NCBI RefSeq assembly: GCF_042650885.1
Contig: NZ_JBHSBU010000004.1
Coordinates: forward strand, 1-57,526
Length of the DNA stretch: 57,526 bases
DNA from: Chitinimonas_A lacunae
GTDB taxonomy: Bacteria; Pseudomonadota; Gammaproteobacteria; Burkholderiales; Chitinimonadaceae
Reading direction: 5' to 3'
The position numbers and the translations under genes were made by a program. Below are positions 8,701-16,949 of this stretch, piece by piece. The notes beneath the pieces were generated by a model. The model did not search any database and was not told the DNA's origin. It worked only from the letters and a program-made list of their open reading frames with translations. The first letter of the stretch is position 1. Every line of letters starts with the position of its first letter.

Positions 8701-10063
8701 GCGGGAGTCGTTGGCCACGGCGCTCGAGCGAGCCGACACCCCACGCGCCGTCGAGCGGCTGCGGGGGGTGGTGCGCGAGCTGGGGACTACCGGCCGCCTG
8801 TCTGGTGACCAGCTCGCCCGGGCACTGGAGGCCGTCAATCGTAAGGCCGACGAGGTGGCACGCGCCGTGTCCGGGCTGGAGGATGATTTCCGGGCACTGG
8901 GCGTCACCAGCACCGCCGCCCTGCGCAGCCAAGCCAATGAGGCCCGCGCTGCGCTGGCCCGGATCGAGACGGCCTATCGAGCCGGGAAGGCTACGGCGCT
9001 GGATTATCACAATGCGGCCCAGGCCGCGCTGGAGAAGGTCCAGCAGGGCGGCACCACTACCGAGGTGGCCATTGCCAAGGCCAAGGCCGAGACCGCCGAA
9101 GCCTCGGTCAAATTCAGCGAATTTGCCGAAGCGGCCGAGCGTGCCGGCAAGGCCGGCAAGAAGGCTGGTGAGGACACGGCCGGCGCCATGAAAAAGGCCG
9201 GGGACTCGGTAAAAGAAGGCGGCGCGGAAGCCGAGAAGGCCGAAGAGAAGCAGAAGAAGGCCGCCCAGGCCATCAAGATCAGCTGGGAGCAGATGGGCAT
9301 CTCCACGGCGGCAGCCGTTCGTAAGGTCCGCCAGGAGTGGGAAGCGGCGGACAAGTACATGTCCAACCTCAACTACTCCAACGTTGTTATCCAACAGGAA
9401 GCTGCCACCAAGCGGATTGCGCAGGGCATCAAAGATCAAGCCGCCGCCGTCGCGGATCTCGCCCGTAAATACGACGGCCTCAGCGTCGGACTGAACGAGC
9501 AGATTCCAACGCTCGAAGAAATGCGCTGGCAGTTCGACTTGCTGGACGAAGCCGATCTCGACGGCCTCAAGACCGCGCTCGACGGCGCGCGCCAGCGTGT
9601 CGCGGATCTCAAAGCCGAGGCTCAGGACGCCAAGCAGGCCCTGGAAGAGATGGCCGACTCCGCTCAGGACGATCTCGATCGCGACGCCGGCAATGACGAA
9701 GCGGTGACCCGCCGGAAATACGCCAAAGAACGCCAGCGTGTCGAAGAGCAGCGCAAACGCGGCGCGGGTGACGCGGAGGTCGAAACTGCCGCCCGCAAAG
9801 CCCTGGAGTTGTTGAACCAACAGGAACAGCGCGATCTGGCCACGGCCCAGGCCAAAGCTGCCGAGCGCAATAGCAAGGCCAAGCCCGATCTCAGCAAGCC
9901 CGGCAATCCCGCGCCAACCCCAACCGCCCCCGTCAGAACCGAGAAGCTCGTTGTCGAACTGGGCGGCCGCCAAGCCGAAGTCGAGGGCGCCCCAGACGAG
10001 ATCGCCGCCATGCGCGACTTCTTCAAGAACATCGCTCAGTACAAACAGGTATCCATCAGATGA
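5735..10063 (+). CDS. Tail tape measure protein
   Basis: 1442 residues, the largest gene in the window. Residues ~1-290 and ~660-1440 are alanine-, lysine- and glutamate-rich coiled coil. Residues ~290-590 contain the TP901-type tape measure core (ATDFQSAMADVAKKSG, later SSYATRLVDAFNSRTKTTQYQ). A hydrophobic segment around residues 590-640 fits the membrane-active part. Two related blocks (around 825-880 and 1000-1110) look like internal repeats. By the usual rule of about 1.5 angstrom per residue it implies a tail near 200 nm. No frameshifted chaperone gene precedes it. Confidence 0.9.
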   Translation: MANSNAMVAEVLIAARTTGAQELQSLARDMDRLAERATLAGDQSAQSYAAMAAGLRAAAERSKDMAVATQALQELARVGAVTSTQVADLTSKMDRLARLDKAINEFKALTLQEQAAAEQFQRLRGELLTVQKQFDATTNPTSKLKRELAQASEATRQAHARMEQLRSQLGATGAQLQTAGVDTARLTQAQQNLKASYGELAQAAKQLTQIGDARQVLGLRAHQEVNAEIQKVKAAYDVLRSSGKLTAAELVQAGDAVKRKISELEQQTRAAMDSLGDMRGTLAGLAASAAGLTIVTNKATDFQSAMADVAKKSGASEEVLGKLGSRIKELAPDLGRGATEVANMAAAGAQLGVQVPDLETYILTAGRIANSWGVTADAAGIAVAQLSNLYKLSIQEVGVLAGAIDALGDSTAATESQILDVMTRIGGSAAQFGLAGEQAGALGAAMISLGSTSETASTAINALLSRLNTASLQGADFQAGLAQIGLTAEQMAAAVRGNPQRALNDFLGTLQKLDRQTQSEVVGRMFGAEYAPAIGKLVTGLDAYQKALGTVADKSSYATRLVDAFNSRTKTTQYQLDRASSAMEVAAINIGSVFLPMVAAAADTVGDLAIGVAELAETYPALAGLATTAVTIVGSLGALKLAFVGLQMASGNAIAALASRLTVLEPVLQGITTQAGLMKMAFAGLGSLVAGFAIGTYLHDQFEWARDAGARLVGILGEIKLAGQLIADLQLAPFTDDTMVASVERYKKAVQEHRETVRALIDDAAIVPGQTAATTQQLSDAVEQHRAKLKAAEESYSGLSESARSAMMRLDTVTRSSQINTELFAAALNDAMKAADSPAAFQSLRVILQGLVNDGKLTKDAVTDLAAELNKLEQGLSAPVDRVGELIGRLQQLGPIATESTVEARTQIEANIGAGLAKITDEELPRLAEQTRKKFGEMSGAARVVAGEALQRLGVDADRALDGISAESKRATASLKALGATGLATGVQLRESLATALERADTPRAVERLRGVVRELGTTGRLSGDQLARALEAVNRKADEVARAVSGLEDDFRALGVTSTAALRSQANEARAALARIETAYRAGKATALDYHNAAQAALEKVQQGGTTTEVAIAKAKAETAEASVKFSEFAEAAERAGKAGKKAGEDTAGAMKKAGDSVKEGGAEAEKAEEKQKKAAQAIKISWEQMGISTAAAVRKVRQEWEAADKYMSNLNYSNVVIQQEAATKRIAQGIKDQAAAVADLARKYDGLSVGLNEQIPTLEEMRWQFDLLDEADLDGLKTALDGARQRVADLKAEAQDAKQALEEMADSAQDDLDRDAGNDEAVTRRKYAKERQRVEEQRKRGAGDAEVETAARKALELLNQQEQRDLATAQAKAAERNSKAKPDLSKPGNPAPTPTAPVRTEKLVVELGGRQAEVEGAPDEIAAMRDFFKNIAQYKQVSIR

Positions 10064-10449
10064 TCGAACGACACCACAGCCTTGATGGCATCGAGCTGCC
10101 GGACCTGCCTTGGTCCGACGAACTCAATTGGGCGCCCATCGCCCAGAACGTTGACTACGGTCTGGCGGGAGCCTTGATCGTGCAGGTTGGCGAGCGACGG
10201 GCTGGTCGGCCGATCACGTTAGCCGGGGACGATGCCACCAATTACTGCTCCCGCGCTGTCCTGCTCCAGCTCTACCAGCTGGCCTCTATGCCCGGCAAGG
10301 TCATGGTTCTGACCCTGGCCGACGGTCGGCGCTTTGACGTGATGTGGCGCCACGGCGAAGGCGCCATCGAGGCCAGACCGATCGAACACAAGATCGTGCA
10401 AGGGCCGGATGACGAATACAACGTGACCCTGAGGTTCCTTACCGTATGA
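10060..10449 (+). CDS. Small distal tail protein
   Basis: 129 residues, ATGA overlap with the tape measure gene and with the next gene. It starts with DGIELPDLPWSDELNW, and the TLADGRRFDVMWRHGEGAIEARPI segment looks like a small beta-sandwich protein. Similar small genes follow the tape measure in B3-like transposable siphophages, where the tail tip proteins are encoded. Exact role not known. Confidence 0.6.
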   Translation: MIERHHSLDGIELPDLPWSDELNWAPIAQNVDYGLAGALIVQVGERRAGRPITLAGDDATNYCSRAVLLQLYQLASMPGKVMVLTLADGRRFDVMWRHGEGAIEARPIEHKIVQGPDDEYNVTLRFLTV

Positions 10450-13400
10450 GTTTGACAGACGACGATATTGTCCTCGTCGAGCCTGAACGGCTTGGCGACG
10501 ACCCCGACGCAGGCGGCCCCATCTCGGGCCGCCTTATTGTTTCTGGGAAGGAAAACAACCTCTTCCCGGATATTTCGCCGACCGATCGTGTGCGCGGTGG
10601 CGTGAAGATGGCCAAGTCCTTCTTGGCGGTGCGAGGAACGGGCGCTGAAGCCTTGGCCGGCGCGCTTATCTATATCAGCGCCCGCCCCAAAGATCCTCGG
10701 GTGGCTGTCACGCTGTTCGGCACTCCCGACAGTGGTGACCGCCGCCGCCACGCACGCGACCGCGTCGAGCGCTATCTCGCGCGTGGCACACGCTGGGCCG
10801 GGCAGCTGCTCGAACGCCAGCTCGAAGGCCAGAAAACGATCGCCATCGTCCAGCGTGAAAGCGCCCCGCTGCCGCGCGTGGGTATGGTGCTCTGTCTGGT
10901 CGAGAACGAGGGCAAGCCGACTGAGTACGAGCAGTACGTGCGGGTAGTGAAGACACGCGACGAGATCCGGGAATTCAGCGTCAACATTGGCGGCAACCAG
11001 CCCTACACGTTCCGCCGCCGTGTCGTCACTTGTGAAATCAGCGACCCGTTGCGCCGCGATTTCACCGGCCCTTCTCCCTCCCCGTTTGATGACGGCAACG
11101 CCGCTGCCGCTGTACGGGAAACCGTGGTGGCCAATGCAGCGAAATACTACGGCGCGACAGGCTTGACGCGGGCCGGCAAGCCCGGTGAGTTCAGCATTCG
11201 GGTGGAGAGCATTTTTAGTCAGCTCGTTCCCTCGGCCCAGACCGAAACCGTGCTGTCTCAGCTCAGTGCAGCGGGCCAAGGCGTTGCCTTGTTCGACGCG
11301 GGCGCCGGACCGGTCACGATCACCGTCGCGACGACCGTGGCGCCCGGCGCAGCAATGCACGTCGGTAGCCCCATCACGCCAGGGTCGCTGTCGATCAAGT
11401 TTGGGGCGGTGCTGATGACTGACAACGGCGGCCGGCTGATGCTCGCTGGGGCCGAGGTAGGGGCAGTCGACTACCCGGGCGGTCGGGTGACGTTCAATGT
11501 TGATTGTCCGATCTGGCGGGGCGACAAGCTGGTCACTTTTCAGCCTGGTGCCGCTTCGAGCCGGGTAACGAATACCTGGGCCACGCCAGTCACGGTTGAG
11601 TCTCGCTCGCAAAACGCCATCATCACGCTGGTACCGGCGCCGGCGCCGGGTACGCTCGTCGTCAGCTACAGAACGGGCGAGCGCTGGGTGGATCTGCGCG
11701 ACGACGGCAGCGGCGGGCTGCGTGCGGCGGAACCAAGCCTCGGCGCCGGCCGAATTGACTACGCCAGCGGCACGGCCACGATCACCATGGGGGCATTGCC
11801 TGATGCCGATACGGCCATCCTGTATGCATGGTGCAGCCGGGTGGCACTGTTCAACCGTAGCAATACACCGCTGGTTGTTGGGGTGCAGCTGCAACTCCAA
11901 CTTCCTGCCGATAAGCCGCTGACCCCCAAAACGGTCCGCATCGAATGGGACACCCCGAACGGGATGGCGGCCGCTAGCGACAACGGCAGCGGCATGCTGA
12001 CTGGTGATGCGGTGGGCCGGCTGGACTATGCAAGCGGCCGGATCGTCATGGCACCCGCCACGCTGCCGGCGACCGGCCAAGCCTATCGGATCGTGTCGAG
12101 CAGCGCGGCAATACCACCCAAGATCTACCAACCAGGGGTGGTGCCAGATACCGGCGACCCGGTGGCCTTCGTGCTGCCCGATGAGTGGGTGCGCGGAACG
12201 CTGCGATTGCCCGTCGTCTATGCCCGCAATGGCAAGCCCTACGAGATTCGGCTTGTCGATAACGGCGTGGGCCAGCTGGTTGACCCGCAGGGCCGTGATG
12301 TTGGCCAGATCGATTACGCCACCAAAACCGTCAGCTTTGCGCGCTACCGCGAATTTCCTGACGTCCAGTTCGGCCTGTTCACCGCCAATAACCAGCCGCC
12401 CACGGCGGTCGTGATCGAAGTCGGCAGTCCGCAATTCAAGTTGTCCAGTGTGGGCGCCGCCACTTATCAAGTGGGCAGCAGTACGCCGCCCACCGTGATC
12501 GACGCCACGGCCACCGAGCTCGCAGTCGATCTGACGTTTAACGATCAAGAACGGATCGTGCCCGGGTCGGTCCGCTTCCGCCTGGGGGGTCGCGTCTATA
12601 TCGATCGGGTCGGTTCGCTCTACTGCGATATCGACCCAGCAACCGGCTCCGGGATTCATGCCGGCACCATTGACTACAGCACGGGCCGTTGCGTGTTGTC
12701 GGTCTGGACAGCCGGGGCGCCCACGGCGCCGGCGACCGAGTCTTTGGCCACGGCCATGGGCGGTCTGCTGGTGGGCGGGGTGTGCTTTCGAACACCCGTT
12801 GCGCCGATCCGCCCGGGCAGCTTGAACGTGATTATCGATGTCCCGGGCGGTGGAACCGTCAGTGTGCAGGCGGAAACCAGCGGCAAGATCACTGGGGCCG
12901 GTTTCGAGGGGGACTTCGAGGCACAGACAGGCATCGTCCGACTGCGCTTCGGCGACTACGTGCTGGCGGCCGGAAATGAGGGGGAGTGGTGGTACAAGCC
13001 TGATTTGGTGCGCGGCGATGGCAAGATTTTTAAGCCTCGCCTCTATGACCCGGTCGGCATCCGTTACAACGCCGTGGCCTACACCTATCTGCCGCTGTCT
13101 GCCGAGCTGCTGGGGCTCGACCCGGTCCGTCTGCCAAGCGATGGCCGGGTGCCGATCATTCGGCCGGGCGATATCGTGGCGATTCATCACACCGCGAGCA
13201 AAGCCGTTCCAGCGCCAACGCCCGGGCTGAAAATTGGTGTTGGCCGGACGCGACTCGCCGAGGTCCGCGTAGTCGATGCGCTGGGGAAAGAGCTGCCGCG
13301 CTCAATGTATACCGCTGACTTGGACCCCGGCACGGTCACGCTGGCTGCGCCGCTCGATCTGACCGGCTTCACGTTGCCGCTGGCTGTCGAACACCGCGTC

Positions 13401-13964
13401 GAAGATCAGATTCTCTGCAACGACGCCCAGATCAGCGGCGATATCGGGCTGATGCGGCCACTGACCCATGACTACCCGGCCGGCGAAACGGTGGTCAGCT
13501 CGTGCATGGAAGTGGGCGACCTATTCGCCCGAGCCTCGCCCCCATTCAGTCAGCAAACCTGGACCGGCGAGTGGGCCGACAGCCGCGTCGGCAATCCCAT
13601 CAACGCGCAGTACCAATCCACGGTTTACCCCATCGTCGTCAACAACATCGGCGCCATCGATCAGCGTTGGGCGTTGGTTTTCAGCTCCAACACGGCGTTC
13701 AAGGTCATCGGTGAAGGTGTGGGCGAGATCGGCGCCGGGACCACCTCGTCCGATTGCGCCCCGATCAACCCAGCGACCGGAAAGCCTTACTTCACGATCA
13801 AGGCGGCGGGATGGGGCGGCGGCTGGCCCATCGGCGCGGTGCTCCGCTTCAACACGCGCGGCGCCTACGCGGCCGCCTGGATCGCCCGCAGTGTCCAGAT
13901 GGGACCGGCCACGGGCGGTGCAGATTCGTTTCGGCTGCGCGGATTTGGCGGCGTGGACGCCTGA
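10446..13964 (+). CDS. Large distal tail/structural protein with six internal repeats
   Basis: 1172 residues. Residues ~1-300 form a domain including IVQRESAPLPRVGMVLCLV. From ~305 to ~840 there are six copies of a 45-50-residue unit: a P-G-S/T-L/V strand, a D-x-G-x-G turn and a G-x-I/L/V-D-Y-A/S-S-G strand (near 307, 400, 492, 582, 704 and 789). The C-terminal part has RPGDIVAIHHT-like and SGDIGLMRPLTHDYPAG-like segments. Gene order matches the long tail-tip gene of B3-type siphophages. Likely part of the tail tip, with repeats possibly forming stacked beta domains. Confidence 0.65.
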   Translation: MSLTDDDIVLVEPERLGDDPDAGGPISGRLIVSGKENNLFPDISPTDRVRGGVKMAKSFLAVRGTGAEALAGALIYISARPKDPRVAVTLFGTPDSGDRRRHARDRVERYLARGTRWAGQLLERQLEGQKTIAIVQRESAPLPRVGMVLCLVENEGKPTEYEQYVRVVKTRDEIREFSVNIGGNQPYTFRRRVVTCEISDPLRRDFTGPSPSPFDDGNAAAAVRETVVANAAKYYGATGLTRAGKPGEFSIRVESIFSQLVPSAQTETVLSQLSAAGQGVALFDAGAGPVTITVATTVAPGAAMHVGSPITPGSLSIKFGAVLMTDNGGRLMLAGAEVGAVDYPGGRVTFNVDCPIWRGDKLVTFQPGAASSRVTNTWATPVTVESRSQNAIITLVPAPAPGTLVVSYRTGERWVDLRDDGSGGLRAAEPSLGAGRIDYASGTATITMGALPDADTAILYAWCSRVALFNRSNTPLVVGVQLQLQLPADKPLTPKTVRIEWDTPNGMAAASDNGSGMLTGDAVGRLDYASGRIVMAPATLPATGQAYRIVSSSAAIPPKIYQPGVVPDTGDPVAFVLPDEWVRGTLRLPVVYARNGKPYEIRLVDNGVGQLVDPQGRDVGQIDYATKTVSFARYREFPDVQFGLFTANNQPPTAVVIEVGSPQFKLSSVGAATYQVGSSTPPTVIDATATELAVDLTFNDQERIVPGSVRFRLGGRVYIDRVGSLYCDIDPATGSGIHAGTIDYSTGRCVLSVWTAGAPTAPATESLATAMGGLLVGGVCFRTPVAPIRPGSLNVIIDVPGGGTVSVQAETSGKITGAGFEGDFEAQTGIVRLRFGDYVLAAGNEGEWWYKPDLVRGDGKIFKPRLYDPVGIRYNAVAYTYLPLSAELLGLDPVRLPSDGRVPIIRPGDIVAIHHTASKAVPAPTPGLKIGVGRTRLAEVRVVDALGKELPRSMYTADLDPGTVTLAAPLDLTGFTLPLAVEHRVEDQILCNDAQISGDIGLMRPLTHDYPAGETVVSSCMEVGDLFARASPPFSQQTWTGEWADSRVGNPINAQYQSTVYPIVVNNIGAIDQRWALVFSSNTAFKVIGEGVGEIGAGTTSSDCAPINPATGKPYFTIKAAGWGGGWPIGAVLRFNTRGAYAAAWIARSVQMGPATGGADSFRLRGFGGVDA

Positions 13965-13990
13965 CCGTTTTCACCATAGAGGTCTACCAA

Positions 13991-15130
13991 ATGATTTATC
14001 CCGTGCATTACTACGACTCGACGATGCCCGGCGCGCCTGTGCTGGTGGGCCAGCCGGGCAGCCTGCTGTCGCTGCTGCTTGGCTGTCTGGTCGATGGTTT
14101 TGGCCTCAAAACGGTCGAAACACTAAACCAGGTCGGGGGCTTGGCCACGGCCACGGTCTCGACTAGCCATGGCCTCAAGCCGGGCGATGTGTTTGCCATC
14201 GCGGGCGCCACGCCGGCTGGCTGGAACAGCGAGTGGCGTGCGCTCCGTACCCCGACGCCGGCCACCGTCGAGTTCGCCGTGCCACTCGATCTGAACCTGC
14301 CGGCCGCGACCGGAGCCATCACGTTGAAACGCCCGGGCGCCGGCTGGGAACGGGCGTTTACCGCTCCCAACAAGGCGGTATTCCGTGCAGCCGTCGGCAA
14401 CCGCCGGCCACTGCGGATCGACGATACCGACCCGCAATACACCCGTGTCAGGGCGTATCTCACGATGACTGATATCGACAACGGCGATAGTCCTTGTCCG
14501 CCGCTGGCGATCCGCCCGACCGGGCTGACCTGGCGGAAGTCGATCAGCCGAGATGCGACGCCGCGCGCTTGGTCGCTCATTGCTGACGATCGGGCGTTCT
14601 ACCTGACGATCGACGGCTCGGGCGATCTGGCCGCCGCATGGTATGCATTCGGCGACCTGACTACCCTGGGTAGCGCGGCCGACGCCATGGGCACCCTGTT
14701 GACCGGTCAGGAGAACGACGCACCCGGCTCGGCCGACGTCGAGTTCGCACGTGACTTGCTGACGACCAGCGACGAGATCGGGCGGTGGCTGGTCGGCCGG
14801 GCGGGCGGGATGGGTGGTCCGGTTCGCTTCACGCTACAGGGGCACCGGGCGACCGAACGGCTGTGTGGGCATGGCCCTATCCAGTACCCGTGCCCAGTGG
14901 GCGACCGTAACGCGGCCGTGCTGCATCCGGTGTTGGTGGTGGAGTCGGGCGGCCGGATCGTGCGCGGCGTGCTGCCCGGGGCCATGCAGTCGTTACACCC
15001 AGTGCAGGTCGTGATGCCCTATGAGCGAACCAGCGGCCCGTCCGGCCGTGACTATCGTTGGCTGCCCATGCGGTCCTGGCCAGCCACCTGGGGCACCGCC
15101 CCGCACGATGCGACGGGGCCGTGGCGATGA
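13991..15130 (+). CDS. Distal tail protein, B3-like
   Basis: 379 residues, beginning MIYPVHYYDSTMPGAP. The segments GQPGSLLSLLLGCLVDGF, FRAAVGNRRPLRIDDTDPQ and WSLIADDRAFYL are of the type seen in tail proteins of Mu-like siphophages. The ATG at 13991 follows an AGAGGTCTACCAA leader. An upstream in-frame extension to 13754 overlaps the previous gene and is rejected. Probably a tail tip component; exact place unknown. Confidence 0.6.
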   Translation: MIYPVHYYDSTMPGAPVLVGQPGSLLSLLLGCLVDGFGLKTVETLNQVGGLATATVSTSHGLKPGDVFAIAGATPAGWNSEWRALRTPTPATVEFAVPLDLNLPAATGAITLKRPGAGWERAFTAPNKAVFRAAVGNRRPLRIDDTDPQYTRVRAYLTMTDIDNGDSPCPPLAIRPTGLTWRKSISRDATPRAWSLIADDRAFYLTIDGSGDLAAAWYAFGDLTTLGSAADAMGTLLTGQENDAPGSADVEFARDLLTTSDEIGRWLVGRAGGMGGPVRFTLQGHRATERLCGHGPIQYPCPVGDRNAAVLHPVLVVESGGRIVRGVLPGAMQSLHPVQVVMPYERTSGPSGRDYRWLPMRSWPATWGTAPHDATGPWR

Positions 15131-16131
15131 CAGTGCTTGACGATGTGCTGACCGATCAGCCGGCGGCGCTGTGGGTGTTCGATGGCGCCGGCCCGGCATT
15201 TCCGGATCGAGCGGGGCGGCAGCTACCGGCCCAGGGCAAGGGGACATTGCAGACGCGGCTGCCGATGTTTGGTGGCGACGTCGGCGCCGGCTCGGCCGGA
15301 TCCGGCTGGATTGAGCTACCAGCAGACGCCGACTACTGCGGGGCGGATGGCGCAATCACGATCGAGCTGCTGGTGCAGCTCGGCCCGGGTCAGAGTTTTC
15401 CGCGTCGGATCTTCGATATAGCGGACGGTCCGGACAAAAACTGTCTGGTCATGTTTTGCGGTAACGCCGGGGTCATTACGTTTTACGCAGATGGCGGGTC
15501 AGTCGCTTCTCACCTGACTTACTCCGGCGCCCGGCTGATCTATGCCGCCGTCCGAATCGACCGGACCGGCCAGAGTGCGCTGCTGCTCAACGGCACTGTC
15601 TGGCCATTCGCGATGACCCCCCGGGCAGCCACACGCAGGAAATCGTGGAAGCTCTTTGCGAGCAACTGGCCCGGCGAGCCCCCGAGCGACGCGATCGTTG
15701 CATGGTGCGCGATTCACCCGCGAGCGCTGTCGGTCGAGCGCCTGCAGCAGCGCCAGCTCGACTATTGGTCAGCGCTCAACATCCGCAGCGTAGGCACACC
15801 CAACCCGACAGCACAGCTCGGGCCGGCGCTCGCCGAGTTGGCCGCCGCGACGGTGCCCGGGCCGGTAGCCCAGGTGCCGTATACCGGGGCCGGCTGGCAC
15901 GAGGGCACGCTGGCGATCGGTCCTAGTCAGAAGCCGGCTGCTCGTGCTGTCCGGTTGTACGACCGGGATACTGGGCTGCTCATTGCGCAGACGCGCTCCG
16001 GCGAGGATGGGAAATATCGTGTCTACGGGCTGGACCCGACCCGCAGCTATGTCGCCTTGGGTCTCGATGACCCGGTCCCGATCTGGCAAGCCGACGCCGC
16101 TGACGGCCTGATTCCGAGGGTGACCCCATGA
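15127..16131 (+). CDS. Tail protein with LamG-like and carboxypeptidase-regulatory-like domains
   Basis: 334 residues. Residues ~1-215 read as a concanavalin/LamG-like sandwich (GSGWIELPADADYCG, then ITIELLVQLGP, then WKLFASNWPGEP...DAIVAWCAIHPRALS). Residues ~275-330 read as a carboxypeptidase-regulatory-like beta-sandwich (RLYDRDTGLLIAQTRSGEDG, then YRVYGLDPTRSYVALGLDD). Such pairs occur in phage tail tip and receptor-contact proteins and could bind cell-surface sugars; that is inference. ATGA overlaps with both neighbours. Confidence 0.6.
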   Translation: MTVLDDVLTDQPAALWVFDGAGPAFPDRAGRQLPAQGKGTLQTRLPMFGGDVGAGSAGSGWIELPADADYCGADGAITIELLVQLGPGQSFPRRIFDIADGPDKNCLVMFCGNAGVITFYADGGSVASHLTYSGARLIYAAVRIDRTGQSALLLNGTVWPFAMTPRAATRRKSWKLFASNWPGEPPSDAIVAWCAIHPRALSVERLQQRQLDYWSALNIRSVGTPNPTAQLGPALAELAAATVPGPVAQVPYTGAGWHEGTLAIGPSQKPAARAVRLYDRDTGLLIAQTRSGEDGKYRVYGLDPTRSYVALGLDDPVPIWQADAADGLIPRVTP

Positions 16132-16535
16132 TCGTCTACTCCACTGCCACGCGGCGCTCTCGGGCTGCCGCCGTACTTGCTGCGCTCGATGCTGGCCAGG
16201 CGCCGGCCAAGCTGGCGATCTACGGCGGCATCGCCCCGGCGCCGGGCGTGGCCGCGACCGAACCGCCGCTAGTCGTGTTTACGCTGGCCAAACCGGTCGG
16301 CGAGGTCTCCGACGCAGGCCTCGTGCTGGTACCGCCTGCGGAAACGGTGATGCTACGCACGGGCGTGGCAACCTGGGCGCGACTCTCGACTGGCTCGGAC
16401 GCCTGGGTCGGCGATATGTCCGTCGGCGATAAAGACAGCACAGCGGATCTGAAGCTCGGCGTTTCCGGCGGCCCAGCCGGCGTCATGCTTTACGCGGGCG
16501 CACTGCTGCGCCTGCCTTCTCTCATTCTCCGGTAA
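16128..16535 (+). CDS. Small tail-tip protein
   Basis: 135 residues, starting MIVYSTATRRSRAAAVLAALDAG. Strand-rich with many Gly, Val and Pro (FTLAKPVGEVSDAGLVL). Tight overlap with the preceding tail gene and six-base gap to the next suggest a structural role. The same kind of gene sits in this place in B3-like phages; function unknown. Confidence 0.6.
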   Translation: MIVYSTATRRSRAAAVLAALDAGQAPAKLAIYGGIAPAPGVAATEPPLVVFTLAKPVGEVSDAGLVLVPPAETVMLRTGVATWARLSTGSDAWVGDMSVGDKDSTADLKLGVSGGPAGVMLYAGALLRLPSLILR

Positions 16536-16541
16536 ACCGTT

Positions 16542-16880
16542 ATGGCAAACCCACCCGCACGCCCCGTCACCGGGTCGGGCGATCTGGTGCTCGGCCGGCT
16601 GATCGATGGCTCGGCCGATCTGCACCTGGGCCGGCCACGTGGTGATCCGGTCGAGGCCGTGGTCGGTGTGCTGGATGCCCAGGACGACGCAGCAGCCATG
16701 GGCGAACTGGTCATCGTGATGCCTGCCGAGCTGGCCGGGGCCGACACCCTGGCCGAGGGACTGTTGCTGCCGGTGCTGTCGATCGCGGGCGACGGCGGCG
16801 ACGCTGGATCGGCCACTGGCGTGCTGATCTATGACCATGCCGTCCCACGCGGCGCCGGCCGGTCGATCCGGAGCAGCTAG
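16542..16880 (+). CDS. N-terminal part of a tail protein, ended by an in-frame amber codon
   Basis: 112 residues, with two copies of a short unit (GSGDLVLGRLIDG, GSADLHLGRPRGD). The reading frame ends at TAG 16878-16880 but continues open, without a frame change, into the 519-residue gene that follows. The next possible start (GTG 16950) has no ribosome-binding site, so this and the following ORF may be one gene of about 655 residues broken by a nonsense codon, or joined by stop-codon read-through. It can equally be a real short tail gene. Confidence 0.55.
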   Translation: MANPPARPVTGSGDLVLGRLIDGSADLHLGRPRGDPVEAVVGVLDAQDDAAAMGELVIVMPAELAGADTLAEGLLLPVLSIAGDGGDAGSATGVLIYDHAVPRGAGRSIRSS

Positions 16881-16949
16881 CGGCCGGCAGCCGGGCAGGG
16901 CGCTGGTGCCGTTTCAGCGTGGCGTGGGCATGACCTGGCCGGCTCGACC

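Noticed and set aside
10272..13190. Leftward open frame of 972 codons
   Set aside because: Mirror of the large tail gene; composition (His/Arg/Ala-rich) typical of an antisense frame.
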